11,368 nt of DNA from Reyranella sp. (lineage in GTDB: Bacteria; Pseudomonadota; Alphaproteobacteria; Reyranellales; Reyranellaceae): NCBI GenBank assembly GCA_030681635.1, contig JAUXRT010000234.1:1-11368 (forward strand), in the 5' to 3' direction. This document shows positions 1-8,074 of the stretch, piece after piece; the stretch's first letter is position 1; each line of letters opens with the position of its first letter. Below the pieces are notes generated by a model, which had not been told where the DNA came from, did no database searches, and saw only the letters and a program-made list of their open reading frames with translations. The position numbers were made by a program, and so were the translations under genes.

Positions 1-1078
1 GCGTGGCGCGGGCATCGCCCAGGAAGGCGAAGATCACGGCGACGACCAGGACAACGGCGAAGGTGAGTTCGATCTGCACGTCGCGCACCGAAGCCCGGAG
101 GGTGAGCGTGCGATCGGTGACGATGGCCACGCCGAGCGCCACCGGCAGCGAGTCGCGCAACTGCGGCAGCAGCGCCTTGATGCGATCGACCACGTCGATG
201 ACGTTGGCGCCGGGCTGGCGCTGGACGTTGACGATCACCGCCGGCGTGCCGTTCACCCAGGCGGCGATCCGGTTGTTCTCCTGGCCCTCCTCGACGGTCG
301 CGACGTCCTTCAGCCGGACCGGCGAGCCGTTGCGGTAGGCGACGATGACCTCGCGGAAGACGTCCGGATCGGTGATCTGGTCGTTGGCATTGATCGTGTA
401 GGCCCGCGCCGGGCCGTCGAAGTTTCCCTTGGGTGTGTTGACGTTGGAGTTGGTGATGGTGGTGCGCAGGTCGTCGATGTTGAGCCCGTAGGCGGCGAGC
501 GCCGTGGGGTTGGCGCGGATCCGCACGCCGGGCTTCTGGCCACCTTCGAGGCTGACCAGGCCGACGCCGGCCACCTGGGAGATCTTCTGGGCGAGGCGCG
601 TGTCGACGAGGTCGTGGACTTTGGTCAGCGCCTCGGTCTTGGAGGTGACGGCGAGCGTCAGCACCGGCGCATCCGCGGGATTGACCTTGGCGTAGATCGG
701 CGGCGCCGGCAGGTCGCCCGGCAGAAGGTTGCCGGCGGCGTTGATGGCCGCCTGCACCTGCTGTTCGGCGATGTCGAGGCCGAGCGCCAGGTCGAACTGC
801 AGCGTGATCGCCGAGGCGCCAGCCGAACTGGTCGACGTCATCTGGTTGAGGCCGGGCATCTGGCCGAACTGCCGCTCGAGCGGGGCCGTGACCGAGGAGG
901 TCATGACCTCGGGGCTGGCGCCGGGATAGAGCGTCAGCACGCGGATCGTCGGATAGTCGACCTGCGGCAGCGCCGACAAGGGCAGGAACTTGTAGGCGAT
1001 CATGCCGACCAGCATAATCGCCACCATCAATAGAGAGGTGCCGACCGGCCGTTCGATGAAAAGCCGCGACGGATTCAT
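1..1078 (-). CDS. mdtB: RND efflux pump inner-membrane subunit, MdtB/MdtC-like (partial, N-terminal 359 residues)
   Basis: This is the start of a proton-driven RND multidrug exporter that would work with the adaptor encoded just upstream and an outer-membrane channel. The frame is open from the ATG at 1078 to the left window edge, so about 359 of the roughly 1040 residues usual for the family are present. The N-terminus (MNPSRLFIERPVGTSLLM) is the typical cytoplasmic lead into TM1, followed by the family's LPLSALPQVDYPTI segment and the start of the periplasmic porter domain (LYPGASPEVM, PLERQFGQMPG). Near residues 335-352 a second hydrophobic helix begins, ending in FLGDARAT. The proton-relay residues of TM4 and TM10 lie outside the window. 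The gene starts 11 nt after the adaptor stop with no clear Shine-Dalgarno, which suggests translational coupling. MdtB is favoured over AcrB/MexB because of the MdtA-type partner; MdtB and MdtC cannot be separated from this fragment. Confidence 0.93.
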   Translation of the reverse strand, partial: MNPSRLFIERPVGTSLLMVAIMLVGMIAYKFLPLSALPQVDYPTIRVLTLYPGASPEVMTSSVTAPLERQFGQMPGLNQMTSTSSAGASAITLQFDLALGLDIAEQQVQAAINAAGNLLPGDLPAPPIYAKVNPADAPVLTLAVTSKTEALTKVHDLVDTRLAQKISQVAGVGLVSLEGGQKPGVRIRANPTALAAYGLNIDDLRTTITNSNVNTPKGNFDGPARAYTINANDQITDPDVFREVIVAYRNGSPVRLKDVATVEEGQENNRIAAWVNGTPAVIVNVQRQPGANVIDVVDRIKALLPQLRDSLPVALGVAIVTDRTLTLRASVRDVQIELTFAVVLVVAVIFAFLGDARAT

Positions 1079-1089
1079 GTCGCGATGGA

Positions 1090-2307
1090 CTACTGGTTCG
1101 ACCGCGCCGGCCGTCCTGCGCCGCCGCCCGGTGGCGCCGCCGCGACGGGCGAGCCGGACGTGCCCCTCGGACCGGCCGAAGGCTTGCGGATCTTGGCGCC
1201 TTCGCGCAGCCGGTCGGTGCCGTCGATGACGACCTGGTCGCCGACCTGCAGGCCCTTCGTCACCGCGACCTTCTCGCCATCGGTGACGCCGAGTTCGACG
1301 ACACGGATTTCGACCGTGTCGTCGGCCTTGACCAGGTAGACGAAGATGCCGGGCTGGCCGCGCTGGATTGCGGCGACGGGAACGATGGTCGCGTCCTTCA
1401 CAGTGTCGACCAGCAGGCGGACATTCACGAACTGGTTGGGGAACAGGCTCTCGTCCTTGTTGTCGAAGATGCCGCGCAGCTTCACCGTGCCGGTGGTCAC
1501 GTCGATCAGATTGTCGGTGGTGTCGAGCTTGCCGACGCCCAGTTCGACCTTCTGCGCGCGGTCAAGCGCCCGCACTTCGAGCGACGCACCGGCCTTGAGG
1601 CGCTGGCGCACCGGCGGCAGGGCGTCCTCGGGAATGGTGAAGATCACCGAAATCGGCTGAATCTGGATGATGACGCAGATGCTCGTGGCATCGCCCATCG
1701 TCACGTAATTGCCCTTGTCGACCATGCGCAGGCCGACGCGCCCGGTCAGCGGGGCCACGATCTTGGTGTAGGTGACGTTGAGCTTGGCGGCATCGACCAG
1801 CGCCTGGTTGATGACCAGGGCCGCTTCGTACTGGCGGACCAGGGCCTGCTGGGTGTCGAGCTGCTGGCGGGCGAGGGAGTCCTGGGCGACCAGCTTCTTG
1901 TAGCGTTCGAGGTCGGTCTGGGCGTTCTTGAGCAGGGCCTCGTCGCGCTGCATCGTGCCGATGGCCTGCTGCAAGGCGACGTCGTAGGGGCGCGGGTCGA
2001 CCACGGCGAGCAGGTCACCCTGCTTCACGAGCTGGCCTTCCTTGAAGTGCACCTCGGTGAGCTGGCCGGTGATCTGCGTCTTGACGTTGACGGTGTTGAG
2101 CGGCGTCACGGTGCCGAGCGCCCGGAGCACGACGGGAAGATCGCCTTTGACGGCCGCGGCAACACCCACCGGCACGCCGGCGCCCGGTGGGGAACGACCA
2201 GCCGGGGGCACAAACTTAGATGTTCCGCCTTGCGAAATGAACCAGCCGGCCCCCGCCACAATGGCGAGGCCCAAGCCGATCCCGAGCAGGGTCCGCAGGC
2301 GTTTCAT
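1090..2307 (-). CDS. mdtA: RND efflux periplasmic adaptor (membrane fusion protein), MdtA-like
   Basis: This 405-residue periplasmic adaptor would link the RND pump encoded downstream to an outer-membrane channel. Residues 1-25 form a basic then hydrophobic signal or anchor segment without a lipobox cysteine. The first lipoyl/barrel-sandwich half (about 62-105: LGTVTPLNTVNVKTQITGQL, EGQLVKQGDLLAVVDPRPYD) leads into an alpha-helical hairpin (about 106-178, with RYKKLVAQDSLARQQLDTQQA). The second lipoyl half follows (IVAPLTGRVGLRMVDKGNYV, 183-202), then the beta-barrel and membrane-proximal domains (about 217-375, including ATTGT-like DVTTGTVKLRGIFDN and LFPNQFVNVRLLVDT). These match E. coli MdtA closely from memory. 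The last 30 residues are a Gly/Pro/Ala-rich tail with no obvious counterpart there. The ATG at 2307 follows a purine-rich GGGGGAGAT about 12 nt upstream. It precedes the pump gene by 11 nt. A perfect dyad at 2333-2347 sits about 25 nt upstream and is a likely repressor site. Confidence 0.95.
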   Translation of the reverse strand: MKRLRTLLGIGLGLAIVAGAGWFISQGGTSKFVPPAGRSPPGAGVPVGVAAAVKGDLPVVLRALGTVTPLNTVNVKTQITGQLTEVHFKEGQLVKQGDLLAVVDPRPYDVALQQAIGTMQRDEALLKNAQTDLERYKKLVAQDSLARQQLDTQQALVRQYEAALVINQALVDAAKLNVTYTKIVAPLTGRVGLRMVDKGNYVTMGDATSICVIIQIQPISVIFTIPEDALPPVRQRLKAGASLEVRALDRAQKVELGVGKLDTTDNLIDVTTGTVKLRGIFDNKDESLFPNQFVNVRLLVDTVKDATIVPVAAIQRGQPGIFVYLVKADDTVEIRVVELGVTDGEKVAVTKGLQVGDQVVIDGTDRLREGAKIRKPSAGPRGTSGSPVAAAPPGGGAGRPARSNQ

Positions 2308-2330
2308 CGTCTATCCATCTCCCCCAAGCC

Positions 2331-2355
2331 AATACAGTTCGTCTGTAATACGAAC
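2331..2355 (-). promoter_or_regulatory. Overlapping dyads upstream of mdtA: candidate TetR/AcrR-type operator
   Basis: Two perfect inverted repeats interlock here. TACAG (2333-2337), five bases, CTGTA (2343-2347) forms a 15-bp dyad. GTTCGT (2337-2342), seven bases, ACGAAC (2350-2355) forms a 19-bp dyad sharing its left arm with the first spacer. The first resembles the TACA...TGTA core of operators bound by AcrR/TtgR-type TetR repressors that control RND pumps. It lies 25-47 nt upstream of the mdtA start, where a repressor would block transcription. A TGTATT hexamer on the minus strand (2331-2336) could be a -10, but no convincing -35 was found at normal spacing. No regulator gene is in the window. 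The dyads are seen; the operator role is inferred. Confidence 0.5.
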
Positions 2356-2465
2356 GGACCCGTCCAAACCTCCCCCGGTGGCGGAAGGGCGCGAGGCAGG
2401 CCATCGCGCCAGCAGCATAACGCCTCAGACGGCAAAAAGGTCCCTTCGGAATGGAGGTCGATGGT

Positions 2466-4283
<1,818 letters not shown>

Positions 4284-4288
4284 GACGA

Positions 4289-4321
4289 GGATCTCCTGTG
4301 CTGAAAGGCGGACGGAGATCC
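4289..4321 (-). promoter_or_regulatory. thiC Shine-Dalgarno-sequestering hairpin (riboswitch expression platform)
   Basis: In the thiC leader, GGATCTCC (minus strand, 4321 to 4314) is perfectly complementary to GGAGATCC (4296 to 4289), with a 17-nt loop. The 3' arm contains nearly all of the AGGAGA Shine-Dalgarno of thiC and ends five nt before the ATG. The natural reading is translational control: TPP binding would favour this hairpin and hide the ribosome site. No T-run follows, so transcription termination is less likely. A clear competing antisequestor stem was not found by eye, so the switching partner is unresolved. Confidence 0.75.
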
Positions 4322-4344
4322 GGTGTTGTCGTGCAAAGGAGTGT

Positions 4345-4460
4345 ATCCAGTCCCTTCGCCGGCATGACCCGGATCAGGTTCAAAGGGTCACCGCGCTGTC
4401 GCCATTTCGAAATTTGGCGACCGTCGATATCTCAGCCCCTTGACGGGACCCCCCTTGGAC
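4345..4460 (-). ncRNA. TPP riboswitch aptamer (THI element)
   Basis: On the minus strand this leader carries the conserved THI-box parts in order: GGGGGGTCCC near the 5' end, GGGGCTGAGA (4440 to 4431), CCCTTTGAACCTGATCCGGG, then TCATGCCGGCGAAGGGAC. Closing stem P1 pairs GTCCA (4460-4456) with TGGAT (4349-4345), including one G-U pair. The variable P3 arm is extended by a perfect 7-bp stem, GTCGCCA/TGGCGAC (4421-4415 with 4404-4398). CTGAGA and CCTGAT are the known pyrimidine-binding and pyrophosphate-side core sequences of this class. It lies between a candidate promoter and thiC, and acts in cis on thiC. Confidence 0.96.
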
Positions 4461-4466
4461 GAGGCC

Positions 4467-4494
4467 AACCTAGCTCCCTGCCCGCGACGGTCAA
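4467..4494 (-). promoter_or_regulatory. Candidate sigma-70-type promoter for the thiC leader
   Basis: On the minus strand TTGACC (4494-4489) matches the -35 consensus at five of six bases, and a weaker TAGGTT (4472-4467) follows after 16 nt as a possible -10. Transcription would start near 4460, exactly where the aptamer's P1 stem begins. That placement is the main support, because the -10 itself is poor. The 311-nt region 4284-4594 is shared with the divergent plus-strand gene, whose own promoter could not be placed with confidence. Confidence 0.45.
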
Positions 4495-4594
4495 GTGGAA
4501 CCAAACCCTTTTGCTAGCGTTCTCGAACTTGGGCGGTGATGGCCGAAAACAATCGCCGAAGGCGCGGCCCCATCATCGAAACGAGGCAAACGTC

Positions 4595-6871
4595 ATGGCA
4601 AAACGCTTTCTACTCGTCGCTGCGGTCGCGGCGGTCGGCCTGGGCAATGTCGCGTCCGCGCAGACACCGGCCTATCCGCCGGCCGGCTACGCCCCGCTCC
4701 TGTTCGATCCGACCGACACCAAGTATGTCTTCCGCTTGAACGGCGCCCCGTGGATTTGCCGCGGCGACACTTTCTGCAAGCCGGTAAAGATCGAGGGCGT
4801 CGCTGACAAGGATCTGCCGCAAGCCGCGATGGATTCGCTGGGATTCGCCGGACCGCGCTACTTCCTGTCCTACAAGCAGACCAACTTCGAGAAGGGCAAG
4901 CCGGTCGTCCTCTCCTGCGTCGAAGAGCGCTGCGGCAAGCTCGACGCGACCGTTGGCGACGCTCATCCGCTCGGAACGTTTCAGGTCAAGCAGGGCGACC
5001 GCACGGTGACGCGCGCCGCGCTGCTGCGCCAGGTGGAAGCCCGCAACGGCCGCGCCCAACTCCTGTGGTGCGCCGACAGCGGTTGCTCCGAGCTGCCGCT
5101 GACGCGTGACGCCGAACTCTACCTGTCCCACATGGACAACGGGCGCAGCGACGGCCGCAGCATGGCCTGGCTGCGCGAAAAATCGGGCGCCGTATTCTCG
5201 TGCGCCCAACCCGAGGACGGCATCAGCGACCAGCTGGCCTGCGAGAAGAGCAAGCTCGTCCTGTCCGATTTCCCGGCCGCGGCCGCGCCAACGGCGGCTC
5301 CCGCCGCGGCGGCGCCTGCCGCGTCGGATGCCGACCGGGTTGCCCTCGCTGCATCCATCGACCGTGCCATCGTCGCCGGCGACTTTGCCAATGCCGACCG
5401 CCTGCTGGCCGACGCGACGCGTCGCTATGCCGGCAACGCGGCGTGGCCGCCGCTGCAACAGAAGCTCGCCAAGGCCCGGGCCGATCGCGATGCGCAGTTG
5501 CGTTTGGCGGAAGCCCGACGGTTGATTGCCGAGGCGCTGCGCTTTGCCCGGGTCGGCGATTTCCCGCATGCCGAAGCGATGCTGCAGGATGCCGACAAGC
5601 AGGCTCCGGGCTTCGCCGAGACCGCCAAGGCCCGCAACGAGATCGCGGCAATGCGCACCGCGCGCGACCAACGCTATCGCGAGCGCTATCAATACCATGC
5701 GGCCATCGACCAGGCTTTTGCGGCCGAGCGGCTCTGGGATGTAGAGCGCCTGCTGGCCGAGTACGCCCAGCGCTTCAATCAGGATGACGAATACCGCAGC
5801 CGTGCCGGCCGCCTGGCGCAGTTGCGGGCGGATGCGACCTGGCAGGCACGTATCAATCAGGCACGCTCCTTCATCGTCACGGCGCGACAGGCGACGGATC
5901 GCGGCGACTTCGCGGAGGCTGAACGCCAGCTCGTGTTGGCCGATCGCGCCGCACCTGGCTTTCCGGAGACCAACCAGGCGCGGGCCGATCTCAGCCGTCG
6001 CCGCATTGCCGCCGAACAGCAGCAGGACGGCATTCGCCTGATCCTGGGGGTGATCGACGCGGCGTTCCAACGCAAACAGTATGACGAGGCAGAGCGCGCC
6101 ATCGAAGATGGACGCCGCCGCTACGGCTCCTACGACGGGTGGACCGATCTGCAGCGCCGCAGTGCCAACGCCCGGCAGGGCAACGACCGCCAGGCCAATG
6201 AACTGCGCGCCCAGAACGCGCGCGCGCTTGAATTGGTGACGGCCGCCCGACGCTCCACGACGCAAGGCGATTTCGCCGCGGCTGATCGTTCGCTGACCCA
6301 GGTCCAGGCGATCTCTGCCACCATGCCCGAGATTGCCATCGCCCGCGCGGAACTGGAGCGCGCCAAGGCCGATCGTGCCCGCCAGGACGCCGAAATCCGC
6401 GCCATGGCGGCTTCAGCCGACGCAGCACTGGCCCGCAAGCAATATGCCGACGCCGAGCGGCTGATCACCGATGGCAAGAAGGCCTACCCTTCCTACGCAG
6501 GGTGGGCCGACCTTTCTCGCCGCCTGGCCGAGGCCCGCCAAGCAACACCGGCTCTGAAGGGCAATGCGCCGATGCCGGCTCAACCGGCCGCAACCGCGCC
6601 GCCACCGGCGGCGGCCACACCAGCCCCGGTAGCAGCACCACCGGTCATTCCCCAACTGGCGCAGCTCATCGCGGTTGCCCGCGAGGCCATCAAGCGCTCG
6701 GACTTCGCCACGGCAGAAAAGGCCGTGGCCGAAGCGGAGAAGCTCGTCGCCAAGGCCGCGTCCGTCGTCGAGGCCCGCGCCGAGTTGAAGGGTGCCCAGG
6801 ACAAACCGCAGGAAAAGACGTTCCCTGCGCCGCCGGCGACGCCGGTTCAGCCGCCCGCCAATCGCAACTAG
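4595..6871 (+). CDS. Exported protein of unknown function: eight-cysteine N-terminal domain plus (A-B)x4 TPR-like repeats
   Basis: I do not recognise a named family. The ATG at 4595 is preceded by GAGG eight nt upstream and begins a good Sec signal peptide (MAKRFLLVAAVAAVGLGNVASA, likely cut after residue 22). The open frame continues upstream to 4298, but that part is antisense to the TPP riboswitch and has no signal sequence. The 758-residue product has a domain at about 40-225 with all eight cysteines of the protein, at 55/61, 108/113, 159/164 and 203/216, suggesting disulfides in the periplasm. An Ala/Pro linker (227-244) follows. Then come eight helical-hairpin repeats in two alternating types: A near 252-296, 367-415, 482-530 and 602-649; B near 304-354, 422-472, 544-592 and 687-735. 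A second Pro/Ala linker (650-686) precedes the last B unit, and the C-terminus is Pro-rich. The repeats suggest a protein-binding scaffold; partner and role are unknown. The 3' end overlaps the convergent CoA-transferase gene by 4 bp. Confidence 0.9.
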   Translation: MAKRFLLVAAVAAVGLGNVASAQTPAYPPAGYAPLLFDPTDTKYVFRLNGAPWICRGDTFCKPVKIEGVADKDLPQAAMDSLGFAGPRYFLSYKQTNFEKGKPVVLSCVEERCGKLDATVGDAHPLGTFQVKQGDRTVTRAALLRQVEARNGRAQLLWCADSGCSELPLTRDAELYLSHMDNGRSDGRSMAWLREKSGAVFSCAQPEDGISDQLACEKSKLVLSDFPAAAAPTAAPAAAAPAASDADRVALAASIDRAIVAGDFANADRLLADATRRYAGNAAWPPLQQKLAKARADRDAQLRLAEARRLIAEALRFARVGDFPHAEAMLQDADKQAPGFAETAKARNEIAAMRTARDQRYRERYQYHAAIDQAFAAERLWDVERLLAEYAQRFNQDDEYRSRAGRLAQLRADATWQARINQARSFIVTARQATDRGDFAEAERQLVLADRAAPGFPETNQARADLSRRRIAAEQQQDGIRLILGVIDAAFQRKQYDEAERAIEDGRRRYGSYDGWTDLQRRSANARQGNDRQANELRAQNARALELVTAARRSTTQGDFAAADRSLTQVQAISATMPEIAIARAELERAKADRARQDAEIRAMAASADAALARKQYADAERLITDGKKAYPSYAGWADLSRRLAEARQATPALKGNAPMPAQPAATAPPPAAATPAPVAAPPVIPQLAQLIAVAREAIKRSDFATAEKAVAEAEKLVAKAASVVEARAELKGAQDKPQEKTFPAPPATPVQPPANRN

Positions 6872-8061
6872 ACTATCTTGGCTTCGCGCATTTCCGCGAT
6901 TTCGGCCGGCGAATAGCCGGCCTCGCGCAGCACCTCGTCGGTGTGTTCGCCCAGCGTCGCCGGCGAACGCTCGACCGAGCCGCCGCCGTGCTCGAGCCGG
7001 AAGCCCGAGCCCACCACCCTGATCGGGCCGTGCGGGGTATCGACGGATTGCAGCACCGTGCGGTGCTGGAAGAGGTCGAGCTGGACAGTCTCGGGAATGC
7101 TCAGCACTTGGCCCGCCGGGATGTCCGATTTGGCAAAGCGCGCCGTCCAGGTGGCGGAAGTCTCCAGTTTGAGCGCTTCCTCGATAATCTCGTGCAGCGC
7201 CGTGTTGTTCTCGATGCGCGTCGGCCAATCGACGAACCTGGGGTCGGCCAGCGCATCGGCGCGGCCCACTTCCTTCATCAGGCGCTGAAACTGCGGATCG
7301 GTCATGACGGCGAGCACGATCCAGCCGTCCCTGGTCTTGAAGAGATTGCCGGTGGGCTTGCGTGTCACCGAGAGGTTGGCGGACTGGCCATGCACGCGGC
7401 CGGTTACCAGGTGCTCGGTGAACTGCTGGGCGAGATAGCCCATCACCGCGTCGATCATGGCGACGTCGACGAGTTGGCCCTTGCCGGTGTGGGTGCGCTG
7501 GAACAGCGCCGAGGCGACGCCCAGCGCCGCCGTCGCCCCCGACATCACGTCGGCGCCGGCAAAGCCCACGCGCGTCGGCCCGTTGTTCTCGAAGCCGGTG
7601 ATCGACATCAGCCCGGACATCGCCTGGATCATGCCGTCGAACGCCGCTGTCTTGGCCTGCGGACCGACCTGGCCGAAGCCCGACACCGCGCAGTAGATCA
7701 GTTTCGGATTGAGGACACGCAGCGTCTCGTAGCCGATGCCGAGATTGGCCATGACGCCGGGACGGAAATTCTCGATCACCACGTCGGCCTTGTCGACCAG
7801 GCGCTTGATGGCCTCGATCGCCTTGGGCTTTTTCAGGTCGAGCGTGATCGAGCGCTTGCCGGCGTTGACCGCGATCCAGGGCGCCGCGAGTCCACGCTTC
7901 TCCCACTCGTTGGCGCGGTTGCCGAAGCGCATGTCGTCGCCTTCACGCGACTCGACCTTGATGACGTCGGCGCCCAGCAGCGCGAGCTGGTACGAGGCAT
8001 AGGGGCCTGCGAGCACGCGCGTGAAATCGAGAACCTTCACGCCGGCAAACGGCTTGCTCAT
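6868..8061 (-). CDS. CaiB/BaiF (class III) CoA-transferase family protein
   Basis: Class III CoA-transferases move CoA between acyl-CoA donors and carboxylic acid acceptors in the cytoplasm; substrates range from formate/oxalate to carnitine and aromatic acids. The 397-residue product is of usual length. The N-terminal LDFTRVLAGPYASYQLALLGADVIKVE is the classic family opening, followed by DVVIENFRPGVM (93-104) and FDGMIQAMSGLMSITG (141-156). The probable catalytic aspartate is D171 in FAGADVMSGATAALG, aligned to Asp169 of formyl-CoA transferase. The sequence does not reveal the substrate. The ATG at 8061 has AAGGA about 12 nt upstream and lies 13 nt after the stop of the selenoprotein gene, so the two are very likely co-transcribed. 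The stop TAG overlaps the TAG of the opposite-strand gene. Neighbouring solute-binding protein genes fit a catabolic role, but this is inference. Confidence 0.95.
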   Translation of the reverse strand: MSKPFAGVKVLDFTRVLAGPYASYQLALLGADVIKVESREGDDMRFGNRANEWEKRGLAAPWIAVNAGKRSITLDLKKPKAIEAIKRLVDKADVVIENFRPGVMANLGIGYETLRVLNPKLIYCAVSGFGQVGPQAKTAAFDGMIQAMSGLMSITGFENNGPTRVGFAGADVMSGATAALGVASALFQRTHTGKGQLVDVAMIDAVMGYLAQQFTEHLVTGRVHGQSANLSVTRKPTGNLFKTRDGWIVLAVMTDPQFQRLMKEVGRADALADPRFVDWPTRIENNTALHEIIEEALKLETSATWTARFAKSDIPAGQVLSIPETVQLDLFQHRTVLQSVDTPHGPIRVVGSGFRLEHGGGSVERSPATLGEHTDEVLREAGYSPAEIAEMREAKIV

Positions 8062-8074
8062 GTCGAAACGATCC

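Noticed and set aside
2308..2465. A possible intrinsic terminator between thiC and mdtA.
   Set aside because: Only short stems of 3-4 bp were found and no stem is followed by a T-run on the minus strand.
4298..4594. A 99-residue N-terminal extension of the repeat protein from an ATG at 4298.
   Set aside because: It would run antisense through the TPP riboswitch, has no ribosome site and would bury a clear signal peptide that begins at 4595.
4610..6265. A 551-codon open frame on the minus strand, antisense to the repeat protein gene.
   Set aside because: It is a phase shadow of a GC-rich gene. Its product has no domain, signal or sensible composition, while the plus-strand frame has a signal peptide, a Shine-Dalgarno and repeats.
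6413..7906. A 497-codon minus-strand frame overlapping the CoA-transferase and the end of the repeat protein gene.
   Set aside because: It overlaps the true CoA-transferase frame on the same strand and crosses into the opposite gene. Its product is low in hydrophobic order and unrecognisable.
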